A stretch of 64,000 nucleotides of DNA from Incurvaria masculella (Eukaryota > Arthropoda > Insecta > Lepidoptera > Incurvariidae), in the NCBI GenBank assembly GCA_946894095.1, contig OX335653.1, forward strand, positions 7,135,001-7,199,000, read 5' to 3'. Positions 1 through 11,260 of this stretch are shown here, piece by piece. A model generated the notes under the pieces. That model did no database searches and had not been told where the DNA came from. It was given only the letters and a program-made list of their open reading frames with translations. The translations under genes and the position numbers were made by a program. Positions within the stretch are counted from its first letter, which is position 1. The number at the start of each line of letters is the position of its first letter.

Positions 1-1589
1 GATTATGTGTACTTCGGCAAGATCCATGAATTTGTTTTGTAGATTGGCTTTTGACAGACGCTATTGGAGCCTAGAAGATCCATTGTTTTGGGATTATTTT
101 CAAATACTCTCAGAACTCTTTTACTTGGGGTACGTATCAAGCAACCTTATTTGGGATCAAATAACGTTCATATGCGATAACCGAGAAATGGTTGTAGAGA
201 TGTTTTGTTTAGTGGCGAATTCCGAGGAGATTTAAATACGTTTTAATAAATTGAATATACTTTTTCCAAGGCCGAAATACGGTATTTTGTTCATAAAATT
301 ATTAATAGCATAATAATATACTTATAATACATGATATTAGCCCAACACAACTCATGGATACTAGGTCCCATGCCAGGTTTTGTATTGCACAGTGACAAAT
401 AACTGGATGGAAAGTACATACAGGTTTCATTGCAGCTTCGACTATTGTTCATTCAACCGGATACCTAGCCACCTATCTTAAAAAACTATTAAGTCGAATT
501 GGTGCTGATTTATTATATTTATTATGTATTGTTCATTAAATTTGAGGCGAAGTATGTTTTTTGCGAGCTTGTAGATAAAGTGGTGCTTATTTGAAAATAT
601 GTTGAATGCCAAGATGGTTTGGGGAGCATTTTATCATCAATGGGATAACACGTTAATCAAAAGCCAAATGGTGAGATTTGCATATTGCTACGCATAAAAT
701 TATTTGCTATCATGTAAGTCAAAACATTATACAACGTATAAAGATCGCTTAAAACTGTTTATTTTCGCTGGTACTTATGACATTTCTAACCGGCACCGTC
801 TCCCGTCACTGCCAGACCGTCAGTTACACCGTCATTAAACTAAGCTTGATTCCAAATTTTGCGTATAGGCACGCGTTATTTAAACGTTAAATTTTAACGT
901 TTACATATTTTTTTCAATTAATAAATATCATTATACATAAAACATATCATTGATATGAAATATTTTCTATTTGATGTGTTCTGAAATGTGAATCGCAACG
1001 CCGTCACTTGTGGACTTTTATTTTCCCTACTCAACACTGGTGTGACATTAGCAATCTATTATTTCCCCTTAATAATTATATGGTAAAACGTAACATGCCA
1101 AAATAAGCTAATTATGCATCGAGTAGTACTTACACTTCATCTTTCCCAACTATTCGGCGCAGGTACGTGTATAGCAATTGTTTCGCCAGTTCTACATACC
1201 GATGCATTGCATAATCTCGTTTATACTTGGCTACATAATTGTAACATATTAGATATGCGTCGTTCATTGTGCTTGGCTCCTGAAGCGTTGCTGAAGCTAT
1301 GACGACACACGCACTCCTTATCTCGAGCGAGAGCCTACCTAATCGCAGATAAGTATCATACACTGACATATTACTGGATACTTCTAAGCAACATACGAAA
1401 TTATACGGAACAGGTAGTAAATTATTAATAAGAACCTGAAAGTTCATTTGTTGGTTTCTGAAATTAATTGGTTAATATTATAAATGTAGTGTGTTTGTGC
1501 GTTTGTCGTTCTTTCTCGCAACAACGGCGTTATGGATTGATATCATTGTTAGCACACTGATGTTTTATTATGGGCCGGAGGCAACAGGT
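1..1589. other. Noncoding, mostly repeat remnants
   Basis: No open frame here has codon structure, splice sites or a recognisable domain. Bases 330-480 are a decayed minus-strand fragment of the SINE body found elsewhere in the window (matching the 3.8 kb copy, e.g. 'ggatggaaa', 'gcttcgac'). Bases about 745-1070 are a dispersed repeat listed separately. The remainder is AT-rich and unassigned. Confidence 0.6.
745..1070 (+). repeat. Dispersed repeat, copy 1 (partner near fru start exon)
   Basis: About 300 bases match, in the same order, sequence at 57350-58382. Shared landmarks are 'tatgacatttctaac', 'tcattaaactaag', 'tatcattgatat', 'ttctgaaatgtgaat' and 'tgtggacttttatt'. This copy is continuous, whereas the other is split by two insertions. 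No coding capacity or clear terminal repeats are seen, so the element class is unknown. Confidence 0.7.
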
Positions 1590-1932
1590 GTAGCCGGCTG
1601 TGTAGGGGCTAAACATGTGGTCTCTTGTTCAAATACCCCGGATTCGAATCCCAGAGTAAGCGCATCTCACGGAAGAAAATAAGCTGAAACTGAATCGAAC
1701 ATTTTCGTTGAGAATGCGGGTGCGGAACCCATGTAAGACCGTGGGTTTCCTTAACTACTACCAGATGGTAGGAAGGAATTAAGCTTATCCGGGTTGTTAC
1801 TATCGCTCTGGATGAAAGATTGTCGAAGTGGTAAGTTCGTGTCCTGGCAACGAATTCTTTCGGCAATGTGGTTTACTTATTTGTCTATTATGATGATAAA
1901 ATATGTGTGGTATAACCCATTCATAGCTAAAC
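1590..1932 (+). mobile_element. SINE copy, tRNA-like head, diverged
   Basis: The head holds a pol III B-box-like 'ggattcgaatcc'. It is followed by the shared SINE body: 'ggaacccatgtaa', then 'gtaggaaggaattaagc', a 'gatgaaagattgtcgaag' block and the 3' end near 'cattcatagc'. It is strongly diverged from the copies at 8.3 kb and 62.1 kb, so it is an old insertion. Confidence 0.65.
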
Positions 1933-2035
1933 GCAGGTCGGCTACGATTACAAAAATCAACCATCACGATGTAGGTAACTCAAGTTAAGTAAATATATAC
2001 TCATTAACTGTGGTACCTAGCTCCGTTCTGGTCAA

Positions 2036-2276
2036 TGTCGTTTTGGATTGATGTCGGGCTGAATTATTTCCTGGATATTATATGAGTTCCCATACAAACT
2101 TTCATCCCCTATTTCACCTCTTCGAGGTAAATTTTCGGCACAAAAGGTAGTCTATGTCCTTCTCCAAGATTCAGACGATCTCTATATCAAAATTTATCAA
2201 AATTGGATCTGCGGCTTAGGCGTGAAAAGGCAATTGACAGACAGAGTTACTTTCGCATTTATAATATTAGTATGGC
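2036..2276 (+). repeat. Dispersed repeat, possible LINE/RTE-type tail
   Basis: About 240 bases recur in reverse orientation at 29847-30080. Shared blocks include 'gaattatttcctgga', 'gttcccatacaaactttc', 'cccctatttcacc' and the end 'actttcgcatttataat'. The 'gcgtgaaaaggcaattgacagacagag...ttactttcgcat...ttataatattagta' style ending is familiar from many lepidopteran repeats. Assignment to a LINE tail is from general knowledge and is not proven here. Confidence 0.55.
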
Positions 2277-2505
2277 AGTATGGATGGTATGGATGGGTTA
2301 TCAATAATTTTGTTTGAAAATGGTAATAGGTACCTGTCATTGCCTAGTTAGAAAGTACGCAAGTTTGTCACTCTTATTTGTAGTGAACAGAAAATAACCT
2401 TAATCTTACCTTATCTATAAATCAAATAAAATCACTTTGACAAATCTGCGACCGGGTTCAGTGCACACATTTTCTGTATTAAATTAAGTAATGGCTAACC
2501 TCGTG

Positions 2506-2596
2506 TTGTAGCGGAGTGAATAAGTGAATCAAACGCTGCAGAAGGCCATGTCTCCCGAAAAGGCAAGTGCTCCACTCCTTACGCTACAACCAGTCC
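2506..2596. repeat. Imperfect hairpin (~90 nt)
   Basis: 'gttgtagcggagtg' on the left pairs with 'cactccttacgctacaac' on the right, separated by about 55 bases. The stem is imperfect (one bulge near the GCG/CGC). It could be a remnant of a foldback transposon or a chance structure. No flanking target duplication was seen. Confidence 0.35.
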
Positions 2597-2899
2597 GTTT
2601 TTACGAGAATCTCAGAATTTTAGCCCTCTTAAGTGTATCTGAACAGAAAAGACATGCGGTGCGCGTCATAATGGAGTGAAGGATTTTCCTTTGCGCAAGA
2701 CGAAAATATGCAGTTCCCAGGAGGCGCCAGCCAGCTCGCCTCGACTTAAACAACAGCTTAATTAGCATGAACCTACTTGGCGTGAGCTCGAGTGATTTAA
2801 TAAACTGATTGCGTGTATGCAGTGGCCGTTTTGCGAGCGCGCTCTGAAGCGCTATCCTGAAATATTTGCAACTACCTCATCAAGCGACGGTAGGAGATA

Positions 2900-3045
2900 A
2901 AAAATCCGGGTCACGATATGAGCCCAATATATAGCATTTACGAAGGAATTAGGAGCCATGCCATTAGCCTTCCTTTATAAGCACGCCTTAATTTAACTGA
3001 ATGGAAAAGACGGAAAACATATTCTATTTTGGGTAACATAATCTA
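2900..3045 (-). mobile_element. SINE fragment, 3' part
   Basis: The sequence 'gaaggaattaggagccatgcc', the 'cctttataagcacgcc' block and 'gaatggaaaagacgg' match the minus orientation of the SINE body at 3786-4197 at roughly 80% by eye. The head and the body beyond the Fok-like 'cttcgacc' block are absent. Confidence 0.55.
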
Positions 3046-3091
3046 ATCTATTTAAAAAAAAATCCAATTGTGACACTAGATAATCGATAAG

Positions 3092-3212
3092 TGATTTGTT
3101 TAATACCCTTAGCCTGATTTTCACCAAGTGATGATTTATTTATTACTAAAGTGTTGATTGTCTTGTACTGGTATTGATTGCAAGCTGCTTAGAAAGGCCA
3201 TTAAGGCACTGA
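3092..3212 (+). repeat. Dispersed repeat (inverse partner at 52.4 kb)
   Basis: 'cttgtactggtattgattgc' and 'aagctgcttagaaaggcc' recur inverted at 52378-52500 ('ggcctttctaagcagctt', 'gcaataccagtacaag'). About 80% identical over roughly 100 bases by eye. No coding potential. Element class unknown. Confidence 0.6.
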
Positions 3213-3629
3213 GGGCCTACCTCACCTACTGCTGCACCTACGACTCTTTAAGCGTCTATTAAAATTAATCAGCAATTGGTGAATGTTAACGCGCGTCAGT
3301 GAAATTAATTTAAAATTTGAACTTTGATGGCCAGGACCGACTTTTATTAGTCTAAATCATAAAATGGTACATTGTCAAGTTTTTCCGAAAACTATATTTG
3401 CAGAAAAGTCCTTATTAAGGAAATAAAAAATGCAATTTGATCGCTTATCGGATACGGGTTTTCAGGTCATGCGATGCGTGAAATAAGAAAATCGATAAAC
3501 TTAATCCTTGTGATGCAGATATCAATCTGTGTTTGCTCCACAAAGGTGGGGCAGTTATGTGACCTAATGAATTGTGTGGGAAAACGGCTGTACCGGCTAG
3601 TGTGAGCCCGGTAATAGAATTCCAATAAT

Positions 3630-3745
3630 CCTAAGCTAATCGGCGGGGTCGATCTATGGCGCTCGTGCGGTCGGGTGCGGTTGATCCGCGCTGCACGGCC
3701 GTCGCTTCTGCTGTACCCTGCAACTGCAGCTCGTTATCGACTGAC
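3630..3745. other. Short GC/CpG-rich patch
   Basis: A compact block rich in CpG ('ggcgctcgtgcggtcgggtg', 'ccgcgctgcacggccgtcgc') within AT-rich surroundings. An ATG at 3657 opens a 45-codon frame that runs into the adjacent SINE, with no domain and no clear donor. It could be an unmethylated regulatory patch, a first exon or repeat-derived sequence. Nothing decides between them. Confidence 0.25.
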
Positions 3746-3785
3746 TTTCTTGTTTATATCGCCGAACATTTACGATTAAAATTAG

Positions 3786-4197
3786 TTTTTTTATGAAACC
3801 TGACATGGATGGCTAATACCACACATCTATCGTTACGACATTAGCCCAATAAACCACATTTCCGAAGGAATTAGGTGCCATGCCAGGACCTTCCCTTTAT
3901 GAGCACGGCTACATTGAACTGGATGGAAAACACGGTACATTTTTCATTGCCGCTTCGACCATCTTTTCATCCAATGCGATGGGACCAACCCGGGCGGGAT
4001 TAAACCCTACCACCTAGTAGGGGAAGGGGACCTACAGTTTTACATGGATTCGGAACTATGGACCAGCTCACATTCGTGACGAAATGCACTTATCTAACTC
4101 AGAATGAAAAAGAAAGTGGTGCATGAACGGATCGAGGATTTGAACCCATATCTCTGGTATGCCAGTCTAGTCCCCGCGCTACTAGGCCACGAGACGC
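3786..4197 (-). mobile_element. SINE, tRNA-like head, near full length
   Basis: Read on the minus strand it starts with a tRNA-like head (A-box-like 'cctagtagcgcggg', B-box-like 'gggttcaaatcc' around 4136-4147). It continues through the common body ('gcattcgtgacgaaatg' region inverted, 'ggtggtagggttta') and ends in a short A-rich tail seen here as T residues at 3786-3792. It matches the plus-strand copy at 8308-8721 over its whole length. Confidence 0.8.
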
Positions 4198-4360
4198 TCA
4201 TAATTAGTATTTAACAACTAATACTTACACGTTCGAGGGTGCTAAGGTTATTTGCAGAACACATGACCTGATTGGTTAAGTGATTCGTAAAAGTATGGTA
4301 CGCAACACCCCTAACAGAAGAGCATGTATGAAGGTAAGGTGTACAGCTTGTGGTGTAGGG

Positions 4361-4640
4361 GCCTAAGGAGCCCAGTGGAGCTACGTTTCGGCGTTCGGTA
4401 ATCGAGGTTAAGTTACACTTGGCGCGGCCGGTTCTGGATGGGTGAGCGTTCAGGCTGGCCTTGGTTACGATTCCACATAAAACAGTAAGACCCAATGCAT
4501 TGGTACCAACATATTGAATGAAAGATGGTCGAAACTACCATAAACAATTTCCTTTTTTCTACCCCGTGCATATAAGAAAGCTCCTGACTTGGCTAATATC
4601 ATGACAGTGTCGTATTAGTCCTCCATGTCCAGTTTCATGA
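4361..4640 (+). mobile_element. SINE with 5S-rRNA-like head, diverged
   Basis: The head resembles 5S rRNA: 'atcgaggttaagtta' and 'tctggatgggtgagc' correspond to the internal A and C control regions of 5S genes. It is followed by 'ggattccacgt'-like sequence ('cgattccacata') and the same 3' body ('gaatgaaagatggtcgaa', 'catgtccagtttcat') used by the tRNA-headed SINEs. The young copy at 62132-62523 has the same plan. Confidence 0.7.
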
Positions 4641-4745
4641 TTAGAAAACCTCTGTCTGCTCCTGATGCTGTGGCCAAACGCAAATTGGAGGAGAGATAGT
4701 AGAATTTGTAATCATATTTTCAAAATCAGTTAGTTTATGTCCACG

Positions 4746-4920
4746 AACAGCAGGCCTATTCCTGGAATTCCGTAATCTGTCATCAGGAATACTGAGTCTA
4801 GATTCCTGAGCATAGTATTTAAATTAATCAAGGTTTTCGGTGGAAAAAATCTCTTTGAAAAATGGTTTTCTAAATTCAGGATTCCTGATGTCTGATTACG
4901 GAATTCCAGGAAAGGCCTGC
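4746..4920. mobile_element. Foldback/MITE-like element, family F1
   Basis: Terminal inverted arms: 'aggcctattcctggaattcc' with 'gtaatctg' on the left and 'gattacggaattccaggaa' then 'aggcct' on the right. The arms are about 40 bases, with a unique centre of about 95 bases. Related termini occur at 5222-5310, 13356-13582 and 18305-18420, showing a non-autonomous inverted-repeat family. No transposase is encoded. Confidence 0.65.
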
Positions 4921-5221
4921 ATATCTTTGTTTTAATTTTACATATCTCTTCTCTCCTACCATCTCCGCATCCCAAGTGAATTGGCAAAATTATTTGTAAA
5001 TGCTGTGCACATGCAAATACTCTTCCTTCACTGAAAGTTACGATTAAGACGACTAAAAAGCGTTTTACGACTTAAGTGTACGTGCGAAATGATATTCGTC
5101 AACCTATTCAGGGTTCGGCTGAAACCACAGACTTGAGTCAGGTATGGCATTATTTCCCCGGAGCCGGAGGCTGCCAATGATCGCGCCAATAAAGTAAGTA
5201 GGTAGGATTAACAATCAGTGG

Positions 5222-5310
5222 GCCAATTCTGGAAATTCCGAGTTGATGCATCAGGAGTAATCTCAGAAAAGGAATTTTAATTTGAAATTCCTTTAGCAAT
5301 CAGGTAATCG
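5222..5310. repeat. Partial F1 foldback copy
   Basis: 'ccaattctggaaattccgag' and 'catcaggagtaatctcag' resemble one arm of the family seen at 4746-4920. An internal hairpin 'aaggaatttt...aaattcctt' is also present. Only one end is recognisable. Confidence 0.4.
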
Positions 5311-5319
5311 ATCGCAGTG

Positions 5320-7289
5320 CCACACGTAATGAGTGGCACGAAATATAACATTTCCGTTGGTTTCCAAATTGAGCGCTAAGGTAAAATTAGAAATCCCTTT
5401 CCAAAAGAGATCCTTGAATAGATCGGGAGTTATTTACTGATTCAGCAAGGATTCATGAGTGTGTATTTTGTATGTAAACTAATTAATGCAAGAATTGGCT
5501 CCCAGCACATTATTGCCACGACTCTCATAGCCGTTCGTCGCGTGTCGTCGTCTTGGTCTGCGCCAAATGTAGCAGACCGACCTTTCAAAATGTCTGGCAG
5601 CGGTACCAGTGAGTTAATGCAGTCCGATTCTCTGAAGGCAAGAGTTGTGGATTCGTACAATTGGGAGTTTATTGTGGAGTTTTCTCAGTAATTTTCTACG
5701 ATTAGGCAAGTATGGACATTTAGGCAAATCAAATATTTTTAATTGGAACCGAGTAAGCCTCCGATTAGGACATGTTATTCTTGTTACGTCTATGCATTAG
5801 CCACGTAACTGTTGGTTATAAAATTATTAAACTAATTTGACATTTACAACCGGAAAGTTGCAATCATATCTCAACTTATGACAAACGATAAACCTATGAC
5901 GCCATGAATACAGATCCGGTTAGCTCGACAAAGAATTTAGAACAATGTAAAGTGCTGGAAAAATTATAAGTACGTGAGTAATTCATAATATTTGAGTGGT
6001 TGGTGAATGGCGGAATTGGTTCGTGTCAGTGTTATAATTCCCGTCCATAGAAGGTCAAGTTTGTCGACAAAAAACCTCGGTAGTTACAACCTCACATGAC
6101 ATTTACGTCAAGCCGCTCGCAATCAAGTTTTACGGACAACTCGTGCGATTTCAGAAAATATACGGTAACCCTTCCTTACTTTCCAAGTGATACAATCGCA
6201 TTTAATTACCGATGGTCGAAGCGGCATTGAAAATTGTCCATGTTTTCCATCCATTTCGATGTAGCCGTGCAATGTAAGGGATATTCTGGCATAGCACCTT
6301 GTTCTTATGTGATGTTTTGGGCTATAATATCATGATAGTAGGTGTGGTATTTTAGCCACTCATGTCCAGTAAAAGAACGTATTTCACAAAAAGAAATGAT
6401 TATAATTTCATAATTTTCTACCATTCATTTTAAATTTAGTGGTGAGTAAAATTATAAAAATTCAAAATGATTTTTCTTGCCGCCGTTTATAATTAATGAC
6501 TTTTAAAACATGTAAAAAAATTAACAGTTTTTTTTAAATTTGGCCCTAATTGCGTCACTGTATAAACAGATTATATTATAAATCGAAGTAGCAGTAGTAT
6601 TAGCAGCAGATATGTCTACATACGATACTTAGTAGCTGAAATCGCATACTAGTAAATCTTGCTGTGTGGCCGGTACGAAGCATCCGGTTGGAGCGCACAG
6701 CTGCGAATTTCTCATGCATAGCTTATGTGCATTTTATTCATGGACAATCATAATTATTGACAACTTATCAAATCTTGCAAGACTGATAAAACTGCTCGAT
6801 AGGGGGCATGTATAGAGCCAGGAGCAACTGATCGACCATAAGCGACGTACCTGCTTAGTACGAAATTTAAGTATTTAATAAAAAAACGACTGCTTAATCT
6901 CGTATAATTAATAGGTTTTATATATATGTTTCCAGACAATCAGTATATTCATGAGCAAGTGCATACCAACATCTATGTTATATAGCTAATCTAGGTAACG
7001 CAACCACTTAGCACAGGCAGACCGACATATTTAGCATCAAAGGATTAGTCTCTAACATGTGAGCCCAGATTCAGCCATTTACCTTATCGTGACCAAAAAT
7101 GTCGTTACCTCCCGGAATAAAGTGAAGTGCAGCGACTGTCACGGATCCGCTCGCGTCCTCGGCTTCAAGGATATGATAACTCGTCGCCAGAACCTACTTA
7201 CAGCCTTACAGTTATGCGGATATAACTTCAACTTGTAACCAGGCATTGCATTTTGCGAGAATTTAATTTTATTCTTAATTCATTTATGA
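5320..7289. other. Noncoding; one SINE fragment and one short repeat
   Basis: No supported coding exon. 6191-6378 (plus) is the 3' half of the SINE body ('gatggtcgaagcggcattga', 'tccatttcgatgtagcc', 'ccactcatgtccag'). 6838-6880 ('agcgacgtac', 'ctgcttagtacg') is the same short repeat as at 22799-22856 and 23212-23268. The remainder shows no features. Confidence 0.55.
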
Positions 7290-7582
7290 GCGGCTTGTAA
7301 CTCGGGGGCGTCTAGACTGCCATCCATTGGGTTTAAATCCCGGCCCCGTTCATGCAAGTTTCTCTTTCTGAGCTGGATACGTGCTTTTTTCTACAATTTT
7401 GAGCTTTTCCCTGGATCGATACTCCATGTAAAACTGTAGGTTCCTTAGGTACTATAGGTGGTAGGATTAAGCCCGGATTGGAACCATCACATGGGATGAA
7501 AAGGGGTTCGAAACGGAAATGAAAAATTGCCCATGGTTGAGTGTGGGATTAACCATTCATGTCCAGTTACATAATAAAAACA
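7290..7582 (+). mobile_element. SINE copy, tRNA-like head, diverged
   Basis: The head has 'gggtttaaatcccgg' (B-box-like), then 'tttctctttctgagctgga' and 'actccatgtaaaactgtagg' as in the intact copies, then 'ggtggtaggattaagcccg'. The 3' end is shortened and closes with 'catgtccagttacataa' and A-rich sequence. Confidence 0.65.
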
Positions 7583-8105
7583 TTATAATTTAATATACAG
7601 AATATATGCATGTTAAGGTTTTAATAAATATTTGTTTTACTACTGGTATAGCAATAATCACAAACAGGCGAGTAGCAGCACCGCTTAAATATAATTAACC
7701 TAAGTGTAGCTCTAGGAGTTAAATAGAACCAAGTCGTTAAAAAATTCATGTTTACGGCAGAGTAATAAATCTAGCTTGGCATAATTTAAGTTAAATATTA
7801 TTAAAACATACAATAACTCAATGGCAATGTTTTTTATCTATATACTATTGCTGTTGCATATGTTGCTGTTTCTTGGGATAAAACAATAATGAAGTTCCAG
7901 ACAGCTTAGTTACATGATACAAATTTGATACCTAACTTAAATATTTAAGGCTTGTGTTATGAAAAATAAGGTGCATTTAGTACGAACAAAAATCACTCGT
8001 GAGAGACACTGGGTAATGAATAGTCACGTTTCCATCGTCACAGTTGCAAAATCCTGCCGTCCCACAGCCGCAGTCGCCCCCTTCTACAGTCGTGATGGTA
8101 CTTAC

Positions 8106-8177
8106 CGGGAGCACGCGTGCACCGTCGCTACGCGCACGACGCGCCACGCTCACGCTCCAGCACGATCGCGGACCACT
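8106..8177 (-). promoter_or_regulatory. Possible core promoter and first exon, minus strand
   Basis: A CpG-rich block (about 8040-8260) contains, on the minus strand, an arthropod initiator-like TCAGT (plus-strand ACTGA at 8175-8179). AGCGTG, close to a downstream promoter element, starts about 28 bases later. About 72 bases after the initiator lies a strong donor, CCCG|GTAAGT (GT at 8105-8104). Together these could be the TSS and first exon of a gene running off the left side of the window. No downstream exon was found, and the block abuts a SINE, so chance is not excluded. Confidence 0.3.
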
Positions 8178-8307
8178 GACGGCAGCGACCATGAAAGGGC
8201 GGGAGAAGCAACCGAAACTGCTTTGTATGGAGGCAGCGTAGCCACTTTTACATACAATGGCGGCAGCGATGGTCAGGGCCGGATTATTTAAACGGCAGTG
8301 TAGGTAA

Positions 8308-8721
8308 CGCGGCTCATAGCCTAGTGGCGCGAGAACTGGCCTAGCGTACCAGAGGTCTGGGTTCAATTCCTCGCCTCGACATGCACCACTTTCTTTCTCT
8401 TTCTGAGTTCGATAAGTGCATTTCGTCACGAATGCGAGCTGCTCCATGATTCGGAATCCATGTAAAAGTGTAGGTCCCCTTCCCCTACTAAGGTGGTAGA
8501 GTTTAAGCCCGCCCGGGTTGGTACTAATCGCATTTAATGAAAAGATGGTCGAATCGGCAATGAAAAATTGTCCGTGTTTTCCATCCAGTTCAATGTAGGC
8601 GTGCTCATAAAGGGAAGGTCCTGGCATGGCACCTAATTCCTTCGAGAATGTGCTAGAATGGGCTAATATCATAACGGTAATTGTGTGGTTTTAACCATCC
8701 ATGTCAGGTTGCATAAAAAAA
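8308..8721 (+). mobile_element. SINE, tRNA-like head, near full length
   Basis: The head has pol III-like boxes: 'tagcctagtggcgcgagaac' (A-box region) and 'gggttcaattcc' (B box). The body then runs through 'tcgtcacgaatgcgagctg', 'ccatgtaaaagtgtaggtcc', 'ggtggtagagtttaagcccg' and 'gatggtcgaatcggcaatga'. It ends with the 3' 'ccatccatgtcaggttgca' and an A tail. A long minus-strand open frame across this copy is only the SINE read backwards. Confidence 0.85.
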
Positions 8722-10732
8722 TTGTCAAGGGGGCCCGTATCGTTTACTCAATTTTATTTATATTATACATTATATATAATATTTTCTCAATTTCCAACGA
8801 CACGTAAGGACTTCACAGGACGCTATTTAGTGCGTCCCGAATTTTTCCGCTAACTCGTGGCTACGCAGCCGCCATACGAATTAATTTCGATTGCCGCTTC
8901 TATCCTTCCATGCTCGCTGACTCACGATTACGAACCCCTCCAGCTTGTTTAAACGCCGTAATAGACTAGTTGCGTGATTTTTTATTGGCTTAAAAATCAA
9001 TCTAAAACACATGTAACATAGTGAAAGAATTACATATCTTACCAGCCCATTGCGATTTAGGAAGAGTGCCAACTTCTTCGATGTAAAAAAATATATCCTA
9101 AATAATAAGCGTACGAAGTTGGTCACCAGTAGGACAAAAGCTTGTATAATTAGATGGTATAATTGTAAAATCATTCAAGGCGCTTCAAGTGGTTGAAGAA
9201 TTATGTATTTAATAATTGCTTGTTGTACATATTTGACCATAGTTTCGACAAAATTTCCTTACTTTTACTACTTGCACCGAAGTACGGCTTGGTATTACCC
9301 GCAACATTACTACTTGGCATCACGGTAAATCGCCAAAGGTGCGACCAATGGAATAAAATACTAATTACTTGAGAACCAATTACTCAATTTAGATGCGAAT
9401 TGCTTCTACGTCTAGCCTGATTCTATTCAAAACGTATAGGCTACATAATATAACGCTTCATTACCATTCATTACGGTGAGTTGTGAGTGTTAAATTCTTA
9501 CAAATTGCGAACCACTTACCCGATTTATACGCGAAAGTTACGATTTTCGTTGTTGAGGCTGGCTGTGGGTTGGAGTCGACGCAAAACTTACCTACGTTAC
9601 ACGTTACTTACTTACTAGGTAAGCAGTGCAAGTGCAGAAAGGTTCTGGCGGCAAATACTTTTTTTTTAAATAGCCACCAAATGTCAACGAAGCTCTAAAT
9701 GGGAATTATAGGATGTTTCTCATTAAATCATGCTATTTCGGCTTAAATGATCTTGATTAAATTTGGTAGATGGATACATCGTCCTGGACCAGTTTGACCC
9801 TATTTTGGACCAGCTACTTTTTATCCATGAAATATTTTAGCCGACACTAACCCGAGCGGAGCCGGGTACCGCAGCTAGTCTAAAATATGCACGCTGTGAA
9901 TAAATGACACAGCTATTGTGCCATCTGTTAGCAACCCATTTTATTATTTTACAGATGGAGATATCACAGGACTCAAAAGCAAGCCATCCTAAGAGTTACT
10001 TTGAAAATTGTTCAATAGACTAATTTTATAGCTTAGATTTATGTCGAAAGCACTTCTTTGACTTTGATGAACACGACATTTGAAATGCAATTGTGCTATG
10101 CTCTCGATATGCACCTATCCAATAAACTCACGTAGTTCAAGTATGAATCGCTTAATAATCCTAACACTTTTTATTTTAATTACCAATAGTATCCATTTTA
10201 ATTTTAAATATTTTGTGACCTGCCTATAGGTACCTGCGTACTTAGTACGACTTGCCTTTGAATTTAATTTCATTTCATTTATTTATTAAACTTCTGGTAG
10301 TCAAACTACACTAAGTCATGTCACAATTTGATTGATCCGCGGATTCGATCAACCAGTGAAGAAGAACCCGCAAAGAAACTTCACTGGTCTATAAATTATG
10401 TTTTTTTTTTGTCTTTTTAAATGATACAACACAATTATGATTTCATATCTAAATGCTACTGCCAAACTTACATTGGTAGAACGGTCTAATGCAAAGAACT
10501 AAGAACTACGAGGAAACAACAACCCACAATGTGAAAAGTCTTAAATAATAAATAAATTACTTAACTTAATAACCTAATAATTATACATATTGAGTATTTA
10601 TTTCGGGTGTAAACGCCATCGTCAACTTAACAGCTATGGGGTGGTAAGGTAATTCTGCTTTGGAGTCGTGCTAACCCAATTGATTCTTATTATTCTATTG
10701 AATTATTCATATTATTACCTTATTATTCCCCT
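8722..10732. other. Noncoding; Helitron-type end and short motifs
   Basis: No exon is supported. 9851-9881 carries a Helitron-like terminus, listed separately. Around 10345-10393 an inverted pair 'accagtgaa...ttcactggt' encloses 'agaagaacccgcaaagaaac', which recurs inverted near 58060 and is a common LINE-tail-like motif. Otherwise nothing is seen. Confidence 0.5.
9851..9881 (+). mobile_element. Helitron-type 3' terminus
   Basis: 'acccgagcggagccgggt' can fold as a GC-rich hairpin (ACCCG/CGGGT). It is followed after a short spacer by CTAG then T at about 9877-9881. A subterminal hairpin followed by CTRR and a T is the known Helitron 3' signature, and this ending is very common in lepidopteran genomes. 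No 5' TC end could be paired with it, so the length of the element is unknown. Confidence 0.5.
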
Positions 10733-10858
10733 GCCAGGTGGGACGACGACATCAATTGCGTCGCGGAAAGCTGTGGTTCCGTACCGCTGAGGGCCGGAGT
10801 AAAATTGGAGAGGTGTATGTCCAGCAGTGGACGCAAACGCGCTGACTGACTGACTGAT
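10733..10858 (+). mobile_element. 5'-truncated LINE, C-terminal end only
   Basis: One frame begins with RWDDDI (10736 on). After a frameshift, a second frame reads KLWFRTAEGRSKIGEVYVQQ followed by W and a stop. Such 'RWxDDI ... W ... A..R..W ... Y(V)QQW' ends are typical of the C-terminus of lepidopteran endonuclease/reverse-transcriptase LINE proteins. A TGAC repeat (tgactgactgactga) follows as the simple-repeat tail. The rest of the element is missing, as expected for incomplete reverse transcription. Confidence 0.7.
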
Positions 10859-11260
10859 TCGATTGAAAAAGGAAAGACCAAGCAAATAAATACTTTCCAA
10901 GAGTAGTGTTTTCTGAATTTTTCTATAAATAAAGTGTAACCTAATTTCTACTAACCTATTAAAACAAATGAAGAAGAATACTGACCTCGCCACCTGAGAA
11001 CTAACGAACCAATTCACAATGAATCAACGGTAAAGAGTTCATGGTCTCGGAAAGAATGCACATACCGCACATATGATTGTTACACTTTCCGACTACCTAT
11101 ACCGACAAGGATTTCACAAATTCAAATCATAACAATACTGCGCTAACTAGCCGTGGCGGTCCCGTGTATCTAAAACAGTTGTGAAAATTGGTTATATTAC
11201 GTGAAATCTTGCTCCTATTAACTGAAGACAAATTTGAAAAAATACTTCTTGACAAAAGAA

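Noticed and set aside
4211..4495. 94-codon minus-strand frame
   Set aside because: Covers the 5S-headed SINE at 4361-4640; no protein features.
7977..8672. 231-codon minus-strand open frame
   Set aside because: Most of it is the SINE at 8308-8721 read backwards. The rest is the CpG block. There is no domain, and the same frame is broken in other SINE copies.
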